Positions 10,701 to 24,319 of a stretch of 64,000 nucleotides of DNA are shown here, in pieces. Numbering within the stretch: the first letter of the stretch is position 1; the number at the start of each line of letters is the position of its first letter. The notes beneath the pieces were generated by a model. It did not search any database and was not told the DNA's origin. It worked only from the letters and a program-made list of their open reading frames with translations. Origin of the DNA: Sclerotinia nivalis (lineage: Eukaryota > Ascomycota > Leotiomycetes > Helotiales > Sclerotiniaceae). A program made the translations under genes and the position numbers. Location of the stretch: contig JAPEIS010000005.1 in assembly GCA_029531795.1 (NCBI GenBank), forward strand, positions 2,106,001 through 2,170,000, written 5' to 3'.

Positions 10701-12660
10701 GTAGTTTTGGAATTGCAAAAGTATAAATTCAAGGGAGAGGTATTATTTATGATCTATAAATTGTAGACCAAATAGACAACAATAATAGTTTTGTTTCAGT
10801 TCTAACGATGATTATATTATGAATTATTACAAATTGGGAATATTCTTCTATATCATCCATTTTAGTTTGATCGGGTCAGAAGGTAGAATGAAAGTTGTTG
10901 AAACAGTTTAATTCTGATAAATCTATCTTTTATGCGATGACGATTCCTATATAGGATTCAGTATTGAAGTTATTTCCTTGATAGCATTGTTGTATATGTA
11001 ATTGTCTTCAGGTACGTACTAATTGCTTTGGAATATAATATTAGAAAAAAGATGATTCCGATAAATAATCGAATGATTGAAATTCAGATGGGTTGATTTG
11101 AGCCCTAGGTATTTCAATCCTTATAAAGCAAGCTCTCTTGAGTGTCCTCTTAAGATTATAAATCCGCGAATCTTTAATAAATCTATCGAAAGACAATATA
11201 AGGCGCAATAATCTTTCCGATGACTGGATTTCCTTTACAGTATACTCTGATTGATTGTATCAATATATTTGCTTCCTTTTGGAATATTGTAATTGATCGA
11301 TTAAAGGAAACTTTGGGTTACTTTTATATTCATCGCAAAGAACTTCGATAATACGATTAGTAGATTCAAACTTTATATTCCTTATATCAATACATTCTGT
11401 AAGATCGGGGTTCGAGTTATCGTTATAAGTATCCTTTTAAGCATCATCATTATCTTTATTTACAAAATATGATTACCCTTCAATAGCAGAATCGGCATTT
11501 CCGGTCTCTTCAATGGAAGGATCGATTGGTGTTCGCATATCTCCATTGCTTGCTTTATCTGTATCACCTGAAGGATTAAGTGAATTGGATAATCCTAGAC
11601 TGGGTTCTGTATTCTCATCATCACCCCCCAGATCTGCTTCTACCCCCGAACCCAGCTCGTTTATAAATAATAATGGATCTGAAATACATTTGGTAAATGA
11701 GCTCAGAGTTTTCCGATCAATGAAAATGAATAAATGAATAAAATCATTACGATTATCCTTATATTGAATGATCGTTCTATCTATTTCAATATAATCCTAT
11801 ATATCGAAGACTTTTGTTAATTGTTTGAGCTTTTCCGTATTATAAATATCGATCATTTGATTAACGGAATCTATACAATAGATGAAATCTTTATTGAATA
11901 TAACATTTCGAATAATTATAACTCTATCAAACTTGGATATCTATATACAATAGATTAATATACCTGGAATATAACCCATCAAATATCCAATATATATTCA
12001 AGGATTGGTTTTATATCATCTTCTATTGAATTCAGTCTTTTTGTTCTTATTCAAAAGATAAACTCTGTATCTATATCTGTAGATCCCATTCCAATTGAAA
12101 CAGAGATCCTCAGATATTTTCTCTACGAACAAAGAGTTGTCTTTGCGAAGATAATCACAGAATTATATATCGAGTATCTCATTTGAAGATTTGAAGGATT
12201 TAGCCTTCAAAGGGTTTATATTATACAAATAGATTACAATTTGCACCACTTCTATCCATAATTTGTCTAGTAAACCCGATATAATTCTCATTTTAATCTG
12301 TTTGATGATTATTTCTTGTCCTGTGTATTTTGATCCTCCATTGGGTTCGTATATATAAGAAAGGGATAGCTCAAATTCAATACCTTCTTACTTAATCTAT
12401 TTTTCGAAGAGTATATCTCCCATAATCCCAATAACAGATATATCGTTATCCTGTTTGATTTCTACAATTGCTAAACTATACTTACAATAAATCCAAACAA
12501 AAAAGCTTTGTATAATAGAAAACACTTCATCATAGGTTTTCCTATAAAAGAGATACGAAAAGATCTTACCACTATACATATCTTTAATCACAAAAAACCA
12601 CAATATACCTATATACCCTTTATCGAAATTAAAAGGATCCCATTGGATTTTGTAGAATAA
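10701..12660 (-). pseudogene. C1 integrase and linker to RT
   Basis: The minus frame 12,397-12,603 reads MWFFVIKDMYSGKIFSYLF, then KTYDEVFSIIQSFFVWI and SLAIVEIKQDNDIS, matching the copia integrase core (first catalytic Asp region, K...ev...f..f, and the R.D.g.Ef strand). The rest of the core runs to about 11,750. A low-complexity Ser/Pro/Glu-rich linker follows (about 11,480-11,740), seen as an open antisense frame at 11,513-11,737. RIP stops break the frame. Confidence 0.78.
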
Positions 12661-13461
12661 TCGAAACGGCTAACGATCATTCGGTACACAAGATATAATC
12701 TGTTTCGCATGGGTGCGAACACAGTCTGCGCATTCAACACAAATAATACCTTTTATTTTGATATTTCGTACTGCAAACATTAAATATTCGAGTGTTTCTT
12801 TTTCCAGATGTCCTAAACATTCATACCATAGTTTACTCGTATCTTTTCTAGGAAGAGATGGGTCACGAAATCGATAGAATGCTTTATTGACTTTACGATT
12901 CATTATTGGATACATCAAAGAAGAGTTGCTCATAAGAATAAATTGGAAAGTATTTGAATAAATTGAAAGTGGTTTATATTCTAAGAATACAAGATTTTCA
13001 GCACAAGTGTATTTAGCCACTACAATATTATTTGAAAGATCTCCTTTACAGAAAGTACAATCGTATCCAGAATACTATACATTAGCTTTCAACAATCGAG
13101 CCTCCGAAACGATATTGATATAGAAACCAAAGATTAGTACTACATTGTTCAAAACAAAATCATCATTAGGATGACTCTTTCTTTCGATAATTCCCTTGAT
13201 TATATGGATACCACAATCCAGAACTTGAAAGGATATAATACCTACTTTTACAAGATTATTAAAGCTAGATAATATATATCGATGATTATCTATAAGAGAA
13301 ATATCGTTCACAATATATATAGCACCACAATTATCGAGTAGGGTACTGTTGAAAAAGCAGTGAACCCCTATAATAATAATATAGACCCCTGCTTGATTAA
13401 TACAAGCATCAAGAATAATAGCATTGAATAGAATTTCGGGAGGATTTACATTTGATTTCAT
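12661..13461 (-). pseudogene. C1 protease and GAG-pre-integrase domain
   Basis: 13,075-13,461 (minus) is the copia protease: LLDNCGAIYIVNDISLID (canonical WllDSGas.Hi...) and LNNVVLIFGFYINIVSEARL (canonical L.nVlyvP.f..NLiSv..L); the DSG is DNC. 12,670-13,020 holds the pre-integrase zinc region: LWYECLGHLEKETLEYLM (canonical lWH.RLGH.....l..l) and CVECADC (C.xC). Cys residues are still present, while the His is Tyr. The two frames are separated by stops near 13,021-13,074. Confidence 0.85.
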
Positions 13462-14892
13462 CCATCCTTTCTTGATCCACTCAATATATAGATGCTTCCA
13501 TGATTATGAATTAGCTCGATCCCTGATCATCTTTAATTCGGATTCGGTATAGTGCCGTCAGGGCATTATATCTGCTTTACTAATGAACACTAGCTTTATA
13601 ATTCGATAATTACTTGTATAATGCCGATACCCTAACTCATTCTTCCAATCGACTTCCGTCTTGCAAGAACATACCCAGATTCTATTAACATCCGAATTTC
13701 CCTCAGAATTGATTCCCTTTTTGTTCTTCTTAAACTTTTTATCGTCTTAAAAAGAACTAAGAATAGAATACATACTTCCTTTAACTTTAAAAGTTATTGA
13801 ATCCTGATAAATTAGTCCTCCAAAAACATCTCCGAATTGTTGAAATAAAAGATTAGGTAATCCGAATTGATTATTCATTTCGATTTATATAATCATAATG
13901 TTTACCCAGATTGAAAGCAACCTAATACCAACCGCTTACAGAAATACAATAATAGCTATTTTATCCTGAACTTTAATTATCTCATATAAAAGAACTTTGA
14001 TATAGATTATAATCCAATCCTTATACCATTTAACAAGATCGATTCTGCCGAGCGACGTTTGTACTAGCATAGACCGATATTCATATAATACTGCCATTTT
14101 AACAATGGTTACTATAGAAACGAGTTTCTGTTTAAATATTGAAATGATCATTTTGAATAAAAAAGATATAATACCTTTATTACAAATAAAAAGTTCTATA
14201 AAATGAACTTGATCTACAATTAATTCGATCCATTTATATACATCTCGAAAGGTTTTGTGATTCTGAATATACTCGTACTAACGATATCGATACTCCATTT
14301 GAAGAGCGCTAAATTCAACTACAATATCTTGGAATATTGTAAAAAAGGAAACAATAAATCGAATTAATATAGATCCCGATATATTTCCGCCGGAATTCCC
14401 TATATTAGTATCCCCACTTGTATCTTACCGAATTTGAATTACTACAAAGTATTCCGTGAATTCCCGCCGATATCGATCTTGATTAGCTTGATCGTATTTA
14501 ATCTGAAAATCGACAACAAAAAATAGAACTAACGATCTAACAAATAGCCAATCGATCTGAGATATAATTGGTTTATTTGCCAGATCAAAGCTAGAAATGG
14601 TTCCGTTCGAAATGAATACAAAAGGATCGTTATCTGGATCGATTAGTTTCTAGATTCCGACGATTAAACATTTATTTTGCAAACGAAAATACCACTCTAG
14701 CCATTGAACACAAATAACAAAAAGAAAAGAATCAAATTGATCTTTCACTATATTTGAAAAGTAACAGAAAGAAATATAGAATAGTTGAACTTATAATGAA
14801 AATAGGAATGAAGTAAAAAAGAACGATCCCTTAAAAACTAAGTGATCATATAATAGAAGTTTGGGCAGATTAAAAGCTATCAGGCTTATAAC
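13462..14892 (-). pseudogene. C1 gag and 5' leader
   Basis: Minus-strand gag region. The fragment 13,936-14,151 (MAVLYEYRSMLVQTSLG, then DLVKWYKDWIIIYIK) has a close counterpart in C2 (22,922-23,224), so the coding sequence is family-specific. No zinc knuckle was identified. The leader next to the 5' LTR (about 14,800-14,892) begins with GTTATAAGCCTGATAGC, the expected primer-binding position, but I cannot match it to a tRNA. Confidence 0.65.
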
Positions 14893-15254
14893 TATCACGA
14901 GATAATACAATCATAAAGCACATTAAAGGGATCGAAGAGAAGATGGATATAATAATAGTATTAAAATTAAAGTATATCTTGAATGAGAATTATATTGAAT
15001 GACCTGCCCTCGATCTTAAGGATCGTGAATAGTATATATAGACTTAATTAAAAGCTATCTAGCCGACGAAAAGCATCAATTAGACTAGGCTTCGATCTGT
15101 ATGATATCAGGAGAGGGTTGACGATCGTAAGGATCAACAAGATCTAAAAGAGCCTGATAACTAATGTGAAATGAGGGGTTTAATGATCGTGGAGTATAGG
15201 GTGATCGTAGATCACCAGTTATGTGAATCAGGTATCATGTGATTACCCGTGACA
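14893..15254 (-). repeat. C1 5' LTR
   Basis: 362 bp, TATCACGAG...CCCGTGACA on plus; reads TGTCACGGG... as the element's 5' end. Equal in length to 7,398-7,759 and flanked by the matching TSD CTTAT (15,255-15,259). Confidence 0.93.
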
Positions 15255-16662
15255 CTTATAATTTGTAATAATCTTAATCAAAAAAAAGGCATTTTTTAAT
15301 TCGGATTGTTATTTTTCGAAATAATAGATAATTGTTAGTAATTCTTTATTATAAATTTTATAATTATATTTTATAATCGAATATTTCTTTAAGAAATATA
15401 TAATAGGTTTTAGAATCCTATTATTATTATATTAAAAAAGGATTCCAACAAATATATAATCCAATATATCTGTTTTTAAGATTACATCCTTTTCTTAATC
15501 GAAAAAGATTAATATAAATACCGCCGTAAATATAACTTTTAAATTCGAAAACGATTTCTTATAAACAAGATTTTATTGAAAGATTATATCTTTTTTGATC
15601 AGATTTATCATCAGATGAATGATTAAGAAAAAATCGCAAATAAAATATCGATAGAAATTACTAAACCTTATAAATATTTATATATCCATCAGATTCTTTA
15701 ATGTTTTCTAATTAATTATCGTTTTAATTTTGATTGGGTTTATTCAGATTATTTTTCAATTTATAATTAAATCTAGAAATTTCGTTTTAGATTTCAGGAA
15801 TTCGTATTTCGATAGATTGATATATAATTCGGTTTTCTATAAAATGTTTAGTATTTTTTATATATACTTTATATATTTAGAACAAATCTTATTGTAAATC
15901 AGAATATCATTTAAATAAACAATACAGAATATATCTAGATATTCTTTTAAAGTATCATTGATAAATCGTTGAAACATTATTGGAATTCCAATCAGCCCGA
16001 ACAATATAACCAAAATTTCGAATAGGCCGAATCGGGTATAGAATGCAGTTAGATATTCTTATCCTTCCTTGATTCAGATATTATTGAAAACCGAGATAAT
16101 ATCTATTTTCATAAAATACTTTATCTTTTTCAGATTATTCAAAAATTCTTTGGTTAAAAACAACAAATATCGGTTTTTTATAAACAGATTATTCAATATA
16201 CAATAGTTTATATAGAATCGAAAATCATTATCGGGTTTCTTAACAAATAAAACAGATGAAACAAAAGTAAAGGAATTTAATCGAATAAATTCTTTTGCTA
16301 AATTTTCCTTTAATTATTCTTACAAAACTTTCAATTTGTCTCAAGATATCGAATACAGAGTTTCAAATGATAATTTAACCCTATTTTGCAATCAGATATT
16401 ATAATTATATAGATAATGTGGAAATAGTTTGTCAATATTATATAAAGAAAATATATCGATTTACAAATAAAATTCAACAAATAAATTTTCGGGAATAAGG
16501 TTTTCTTTTTCTTTTAGGATTTGATTTATCAAATCGATACTAATTTGGAATATTTTATAGTTTTGATAAGTGTACATCGAGTAAATTCGGATTGAAATAT
16601 TTATTATATCTTTTTTCTTTAATGCTTCAAAACAGGGTGGTAGATAAACAGGATGGACTTTG
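15255..16662 (-). pseudogene. B2 reverse transcriptase and RNase H segment between C1 and C2
   Basis: Part of gypsy B2, resumed after C1. Near 15,890-16,060 the minus strand reads [19 protein letters not shown], then [16 protein letters not shown] and YLNDILIY: the gypsy RT core, with YLDD changed to YLND. It matches B1 at 30,760-30,900. The RNase H part lies to the left (15,255-15,850) in poor condition. C2 is inserted upstream of the RT core (TSD CTTTG at 16,658-16,662). Confidence 0.85.
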
Positions 16663-17004
16663 TATCACGAGATAGTACGATCACGGAGCACGTTGAAGGG
16701 ATCGGAGAGAAGATGGTTATAGTGAAGTGTTAAATGAGAATTGTATTGAATAATCTGCCCTCGATCTTAAGGATCGTGGATGGTATATATAGATTTAATA
16801 GAAGTTATCTAACCGACGAGAAGTATCAATTAGGCTAGGCTTCGATTTGTATGATATCAGAAGAGGGTTAACGATCGTAAGGATCGATAAGATCTAGAAG
16901 AGTCTGATAATTAATACAAAATGAGGGGTATAATAATTATAGAGTATGAAGTAATCGTAAATCATTAGTTATGTGAATTAGGTATTATGTGATTACCTGT
17001 GATA
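16663..17004 (-). repeat. C2 3' LTR
   Basis: 342 bp, TATCACGAG...CTGTGATA on plus; equal length to 23,978-24,319 and 20 bp shorter than the C1 LTRs through one deletion near 16,725-16,740. Confidence 0.9.
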
Positions 17005-17985
17005 TATTTTTTAGATCGAGAATCGATTTGTAATAATAAAAAAAGATTGTAAAGAGTAGTAATTAATCAAATATAGAGCATAGGTTTTGATAATATATAA
17101 GTATCGATTTTGAGCGATTCCGATTGAAATTAATGGCGTGATTCAATTTAATCGATTAATTGATTAAATTGATCAAATTGATTATTTCGTGATTATATTG
17201 GTCACTCTGAATATTGATCATTTGGATAGAGTTGATTGTTTTAGTTGTATTGATCAATTGATATAAAGAAATGAATATAAGTTGTAATATATTGATCGAT
17301 TTGATTAATGTGGTTGGTTTTGATTAGTAATAACAAGCTAATTGGTGTAGTGTGTATATGCAATCAAATTTTATCAATTTTGTATAGTATTATAATAATG
17401 TTTTGTTTGTATAAGTATAATACAATAGATGGTTTGTGATTGATATAATCGAATTAATCAAATAATATAATAAGGTTTCGAAAAGCTTGATAGGATTCGA
17501 AAAAGGAGAGTATAATCGAAAGAATCTGAAATCTGAATTATTTTATCCCTCAACTTGTAGTTTAATTATCGTAATAACTATCAAAATGATATTTTTGAAA
17601 TGATCTATATTTTAATGGTTGTTGTGTAAAAATAAACTGGAAGAACCTCGATCGTATATTGATTTGATAAAATTCGTTTGTAAATACATACGATCGGTTT
17701 CCTATCCAATTTTGAATAGCGTTACTTTTATACCGAGGATCGAAAAAAGAAGAAATATCAAAAAGAAAAAAAAATAGTAAGAAGAGTTGATAATGAATTG
17801 AATAGTTTTTATTTCATTATAGGTTTTTGAATAAAAGGTTATTATAACAATAATTATGAATTAGCTAATGATATATATATATACGAGTAAATTTCATCAA
17901 TTTAGTATAGGATTATAATAATATTAAGTTCGAAAATGTATAACGTAGCAAATAATCTGTAATTATTCTTATTTAATTTTTGTAA
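17005..17985. other. C2 3' non-coding region
   Basis: Counterpart of 7,760-8,904 in C1, with the same TTGATCAAATTGA cluster (about 17,150-17,220) and the same two diverged internal repeats (about 17,335-17,450 and 17,860-17,960). It lacks the 130-bp duplication of C1. No gene. Confidence 0.55.
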
Positions 17986-20900
17986 TCCTATTGCTAATAT
18001 CCTGTAAGTTCAGAAAAGAACAAAAGTGTTCGAATTTTTATTATATAAGATTCTTGATAAGCCTATCGGCTATCATATCGGCAATTGGAAGGTAGATTAT
18101 ATAAAAGCTTCCTTTTGAATATTCTTGTTGCAATTATATATTCTGTATATCGATATGCCTGAGCTTTGTAATGATTCACTCGTTCTCATTAACCATCAGT
18201 CTGATTACTTGCTGGTTATTATAGAATATTGATATGGGTTCTTTTATTATAAGATCGATTTCCTTTAGGAAGTATAGAGTTGTTATGGTTTCTTTTGATG
18301 TATATTCGATATCTAATAGTTCAGCTTTAGTGGTTGAAGTAATTACAATATTTTGCTTAGATGTTTTCTATACAATTAAGTTACTAAAAAGAGATATCAT
18401 ATACTCTTAAAATAATTTACAAGTATTAGGATCATCTGCGAAAGAAGTATTTGAGAAAACGAAAAGTTGTAATATCTGATTACTATTGTATTATATTACA
18501 AAAAACCTTGTATTCCAAAGATATTCAAAACAATAATCAATGGTTTTCATATATTCGATCGATAGATTAATCAAGTAGTGGTTCAATTACAAAGCAATGA
18601 ATGAAATATCTGCTCTTATTATAATCACAATATATAAAACTGATCCCACTTTCTTCTAATACAATTTGATTATATATATAAAAGCTTGACCTGAATTTTT
18701 CCGAAATATTATTATGCGAAACGATATATATACTATCCCTTTTATTGCTTTAAATTTCTTAACAATCTTCTCAATATATATATTATAAACTAATTATAGT
18801 TTTTTCTTGAAACAATCACAAAGAATATATATTTCTAAAAATCATTTTGTATTTTTAAGATTATATAGTTTGTATACAATTTTGATTTCTTCGATGATTT
18901 TCGTAACAATTGATTTATTCTTCTTGTAGTATATAATTTGAACATCATCCATGAAAAATAGGATTATGATAATGTACTCTGGGTTAATATAGAGATACAG
19001 CTCCTTCTTATATTATATCAATCCTAGTTTTTCGAATATCCGAATGAAATCCCTAAACTATATTGCAAGGGAATCTCGAAGATCATATAATGCTTGATCG
19101 ATAATAATATATTTATTAGGGATTTTGTAGTTATCAAAGAGATAATATACAATTGGAGTATTAGAAAGGTTATACAAAATATTGACAAAAACGTTGATTA
19201 TATTATATTATTTGATTTCGAAATCGTATTTGACGATGATTACCATAACGATTCGAAATAATCGACCAACGAATATAACAATATAAATAATTTCAATTAT
19301 ATTCTTAATCTAGAAATCTTTTTATATTATTAAACGAAAACAATAACGAATGATTAAATCTTGATCATTATATCTATATATAAACATTCATTGAAAAGGG
19401 ATCGGTTTTATAGATTCCAATCCGAAATCGATTTCACATTAAGTATTTCTAATCTTAAAATTATTAATCTCAAAATCGTAATTCTACTTGAATTAATATC
19501 CCATTTAATGATCTTCTAATTGATAATAAAAACAGAATAGTTTTGAAATTGCAAAGATATGAATTCGAAGAAAAGATATTGTCTGTGATCTATAGATTGT
19601 AAACTAGATAAATAACAATAGTAATCTTATTTCAATTCCAACGATAATCATATTATAAACTATTATAAATTGGAAACATTCTTCTATATTATCCATTCTA
19701 GTTTGATCAAACCAAAAAATAGAATAAAAGTCGTTGAAACAGTTTAATCCCGATAAACTTGTCTTTTGTGTAATGATAATTCCTATATAGAATCCAGTAT
19801 TGAGATTATTTCCCTGATAATATTGTTGTATATATAATTGTCTTCGGATATATGCTGATTGTTCTAGAGTATAATATTGAAAAAGAGATAACTCCAATAG
19901 ATAATCGAATAATTAAAACTCAAATGGGTTGATCTAAGCCTTAGATATTTCAATCCTTATAAGACGAACTCTTTTGGATATCCTCTCAAAATTATAAATT
20001 CGCGAATCCTCAATGAGTCTATCGAGAGATAGTATAAAGTATAATAATCTTTCCGATGATTGGATTTTCTTTATAGTATACTCTAATTGATTATACTAAT
20101 ATACTTGCTTTCTTTTGGAATATTATAATTGATCGATTGAAGGAAACTCTAAGTCACTTTTGTATTCATTGCGAAGAACTTCGGTAATACAATTAATAGA
20201 TTCAAACTCTATATTCTTTATATCAATACGTTTTGCAAAATCGGGATTCGAATTATTATTACGAATATCTTTTTGAGTATCGTTATCATTTTTACCTACA
20301 AAATGTAATTGCCTTTCAATAATAGAATTAGCATTTCCGATCTCTTCAATAGAAAGATCGACTAATACTCACATATCTCCATTGCTTGTCCTATCAATGT
20401 CACCTAAAGAATTAGATAAATTGGATAATCCTAAACCGGGTTTTATATTCTCATCATCACCCCCCAAATCTGCCTCTATCTTCGAATTCAGTTCATTTGT
20501 AAATAGTAATAAATCTGAAATATATTTGATAATTGAATTTAGAGTTTTCCAATCAGTAAAAATAGATAAGTGAATAAAATCATCACAATTATCCTTATAT
20601 TGAATAATCGTTCCGTCTATTTCAATATAATCCTGTATATCGAAAACTCTTACTAGTTACTTAAACTCTTTCGTATTATGAATATCGATTATTTGATTGA
20701 TAGAATTTATACAATAAATGAAATCTTTATTGAATATAATGTTTTGAATGATTATAACTTTATCGAATTTGGATATCCATATACAATAGATTAATATATT
20801 TAAGATATAATCCACCAAATACCCAATATATATTCGAGGATTGATTTTGTATCATCTTCTATTGAATCCAGTTTTTTTGTTTTTATTTAAAAAATAGATT

Positions 20901-21860
20901 TTACATCTATATCTATAAATCCTATTCCAATTGAAACAAAAATCATTAGATATTTTCTTTACAAGCAAAAAATTATCTTTACAAAGATAATCACAGAACT
21001 ATATATCGAATATCTCATTTAGAGATTTGAAGGATTTGATCTTCAAAGGACTTATATTATACAAATAGATTGCGATTTGTATCACTTCTATTCATAATTT
21101 GTCTAGTAAACCCAATATAATCCTCATTTTGATCTATTTAATGACTATTTCTTGTTTTATACATTCTGATCCTTCATTAGGTTCATATATATAAAAAGAG
21201 GATAACTCAAATTCAATACCTTCTTACTTAATCCATTTCTCGAAGAATATATCTCCTATAATCCCAATAACAAATATATCGTTATCTTATTTGATTCCCA
21301 CGATTGCTAAACCATATTTATAATAAATTCAAACAAAAAAGCTTTATATAATAGAAAATACTTCATTGTAGATTTTTTTATAAAAAGAATACGAAAAGAT
21401 TTTACCATTGTACATATCTTTGATTATAAGAAACCATAATATATCTGTATACTCTTTATCGAAATCAAAAAGATCCTATTGGATTTTGTAGAATAATCGA
21501 AGCAATTAACAATCACTCGATACACAAAAAATGATCTGTTTCGTATAAATATAAATATAGTCTGTGTATTCGATACAAATGATACCCTTTATCTTAATAT
21601 TTCGTATTACAAACACTAGATATTCGAATACTTCTTTTCCTAGATGTTCTAAATATTTATACTATAATTGATTCATATCCTCTTTAGGAAAAGATAGATT
21701 ATAAAATCGATAGAATACTTTATTGATTTTACAATTCATTATTGGATATATCAAAAAAGAATTGCTTACAGGAATAAATAGAAGAATGCTTAAATAGATT
21801 AAAAATGATTTGTATTCTAAAATACAAGATTTTCAATACAAATATATCTAATTATTACAA
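17986..21860 (-). pseudogene. C2 pol: RNase H, RT, integrase, pre-integrase
   Basis: Colinear with 8,905-13,020 of C1 but worse damaged, without long frames. Recognisable stretches include the RNase H end around 18,060-18,480 (without the D insertion, so it shows the C1 pre-insertion site), the RT entry near 19,310-19,420, the Ser/Pro linker seen as an antisense frame at 20,382-20,573, and the integrase and pre-integrase region 20,700-21,850. Function is inferred by alignment with C1. Confidence 0.75.
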
Positions 21861-22546
21861 CACTATTTGAAAGATCTCCTTTACAGAAAGTACAATCGTA
21901 TTCAAAATACCATATACCAGCTTTCAATAATCGAACCTCCAAAACGATATTGATATAGAAATTAAGAATTAATACTATATTATTTAGAACGAGATCATTA
22001 TTAAAATGATCCTCTCTTTCTGTGACGATCCTGTATTAATGCCTTAGGCCATTCTTTATTGTATTCTTTGGTCCCTTCCGAAGGGACCAAAATGCCTTAG
22101 GATTGTCTTACATTTATTTCACCCTGTATTCGCTTAGGTTTATGGCCCCCTCCGAGGGGACCATAAAAGGCTCAACTTCATTATCTTTTGTACGACAGTT
22201 TGTTATTCTCTAGTATAGATTAATTGATTCATCCTATTATGCCTTGAATTAAGACCATCGTCACACTTTCGATAATTCTCTTAATTATACAGATATTACA
22301 ATCTAAAACTTAAAAAGATATAATATCTATTTCCACAAGATCATTAAAACTAAATAATATATATCGATGATTATCTATAAAAGAAATATCGTTTACAATA
22401 TATATAGTACTACAGTTATCGAACAAAATACTATTGAAGAAACAATGAACCCTTATAATAATAATATAGATCCCTATTTGATTGATACAAGTATCAAGAA
22501 TAACAACATTGAATAAAGTTTCGAAAGGATTTATACTTGATTTCAT
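21861..22546 (-). pseudogene. C2 protease, interrupted by solo LTR D2
   Basis: The right half, 22,310-22,546, reads LFDNCSTIYIVNDISFID, the copia protease active-site region with DSG changed to DNC. The left half, about 21,870-22,015, gives the L.NV...GF..NIV-like end. Solo LTR D2 (22,021-22,265) separates them. Confidence 0.8.
22021..22265. repeat. Solo LTR, family D (copy 2)
   Basis: 245 bp, TGTGACGAT...ATCGTCACA, with TSD CTTTC (22,016-22,020 and 22,266-22,270). C1 shows the empty site (about 13,180). Same GGTCCC/GGGACC near-palindromes as copy 1. GC content is far above that of the surrounding C2 sequence. Confidence 0.86.
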
Positions 22547-23977
22547 TTATTCTTTCTTGATTCATTCAGTATATAGATACTTCTATAATTGTAAATTAAT
22601 TCGATCCTTAATCATCTTTAATTCGGATTCGATATAATACCATCAAAGCATCGTATCTGCTTTACCAATGAATACTAACTTTATAATTCGACAATTATTT
22701 ATATAATACCAATACCCTAACCCACTTTTCCAATCGGCTTCCATTTTACAAGAACATATCCAGATTCTATTAACATTCGAGTTTCCTTTAAAATTAATCC
22801 TCTTCTTATTCTTCTTAAATCTTTTATCGTCTTGGGAAAAACTAAAAATAGAATATATACCTTCTTTGGTTTTAAAAACTATTGAATCCTAATAGATTAA
22901 TCCTCTAAAGATATCTCCGAATTATTGAAATGAAAGATTAAATAATCCGAATTGATTATTCATCTCGATTTGTATGATCATAGTGTTTGCCCAAATTGAA
23001 AACAATCTAGCATCAATCGCTTGCAAAAATACAATAGTAACTACTTCATCCTGAATTTCAGTTATCTCATATAAGAAAACTTTGATATAGATTATAATCC
23101 AATCCTTATACCATTTAACAAAATCGGTTCTGCCGAACAATACTTGCACTAACATAGACCGATATTTATATAATACTGCCATTTTGGCAATGATTATTGT
23201 AAAGGCGAATTTCCATTTAAACATTAAGATGATTATCTTGAGTAAAAGAGATATAGTACCTTTATTACAAATAAAAAGCTTTATAAGATGAATTTAGTCT
23301 ACAATTGACTCGATCCATTTATATACATCTCGAAAGGCTTTGTAATTCTGAATATATTTGTATTAACGATATCGATACTCCATTTGAAGAATACTAAATT
23401 CAATTGCGATATTTTGAAATATTATGAGGAAGAGAATAGTAAATCGAATTGATATAAATCCCAATATATTTCCGCCGGAATTCCTTATATTAGTGTCCCC
23501 ACTTATATCTTACCGAACTTGGATTGCCGTAAAGTATTCCGTAAATTTCCATCGATATCGATCTTGATTAGCTTGATCGTATTTAGCCTGAAAATCGGCA
23601 ACAAAGGGTAAAACTAGTAGTCTAACAAATAGCCAATTGATCTGAAATATAGTTAGTTTATTTATTAGATCGGAACTAAAAGTGATTCTATTCGAAGTAA
23701 ATACAAGAGGATCATTATCTGAATCGATTAGTTCTCAGATTCCGACGACTAAATACTTATTTTGCAAATGGAGATACCATTTTGGTTATTGAACACGAAT
23801 AACAAAAAAAAGAGAATCAGATTAATCTTTCGCTATATTTGAAAAATAACAAGAAAAGATATAAAATAACTGGATTTATAATAAAAATAGAAATGAAATG
23901 AAAAAAAGCAATCCCTTAAGAACTAAATAATCATAAAATAGAAGTTTGAGCAGATTAAAAGCTACCAGGCTTATAAC
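22547..23977 (-). pseudogene. C2 gag and 5' leader
   Basis: Counterpart of 13,462-14,892. The fragment 22,922-23,224 reads MAVLYKYRSMLVQVLFGRT and DFVKWYKDWIIIYIKVFLY, nearly the same as the C1 gag piece. Conservation between two RIP-damaged copies supports this as the real gag frame. No metal-binding motif seen. Confidence 0.65.
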
Positions 23978-24319
23978 TATCACAAGATAATACAATTACG
24001 GAGTACATTGAAAAAATCGAAGAGAAAATAATTATAATAAAATGTTAAATAAAAATTGTATTGAATAATCTGCCCTCGATCTTAAAGATCGTAGGTAGTA
24101 TATATAGATTTAATAAAAGCTATCTAGCCGACAAGAAATATCAATTAGGCTAGACTTCGATCTATATAATATCAGGAGAAGATTGACGATCGTAAGGATC
24201 GATAAGATCTAAAAGAGCCTGATAACTAATACAAAATGAAGGGTATAATGATCGTGGAGTATGGGGTGATCGTAGATCACCAGTTATGTGAATCAGGTAT
24301 CATGTGATTACCCGTGACA
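23978..24319 (-). repeat. C2 5' LTR
   Basis: 342 bp, TATCACAAG...CCCGTGACA on plus. Equal length to 16,663-17,004; followed by TSD CTTTG. Confidence 0.92.

Larger units (their letters stand above)
7398..15254 (-). mobile_element. Ty1/copia element C1
   Basis: Complete minus-strand copia retrotransposon: 362-bp LTRs at 7,398-7,759 and 14,893-15,254, TSD CTTAT at 7,393-7,397 and 15,255-15,259. From its 5' end (right): gag, protease, GAG-pre-integrase, integrase, reverse transcriptase, RNase H, then a roughly 1.1-kb 3' non-coding region. That order (integrase before RT) defines Ty1/copia. It carries a solo LTR of family D in RNase H. Less RIP-damaged than its copy C2. Confidence 0.93.
16663..24319 (-). 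mobile_element. Ty1/copia element C2
   Basis: Second minus-strand copy of the C family, with 342-bp LTRs at 16,663-17,004 and 23,978-24,319 and TSD CTTTG (16,658-16,662 and 24,320-24,324). Colinear with C1 throughout. More strongly RIP-mutated (more TA-rich, fewer surviving frames). It carries its own D solo LTR at a different site from C1. The LTR indel relative to C1 shows the two were separate insertions, not a tandem duplication. Confidence 0.93.

Noticed and set aside
11513..11737. Plus ORF in C1 (and 20,382-20,573 in C2)
   Set aside because: Antisense of the Ser/Pro-rich linker between integrase and RT; conserved only because the copia copies are homologous.
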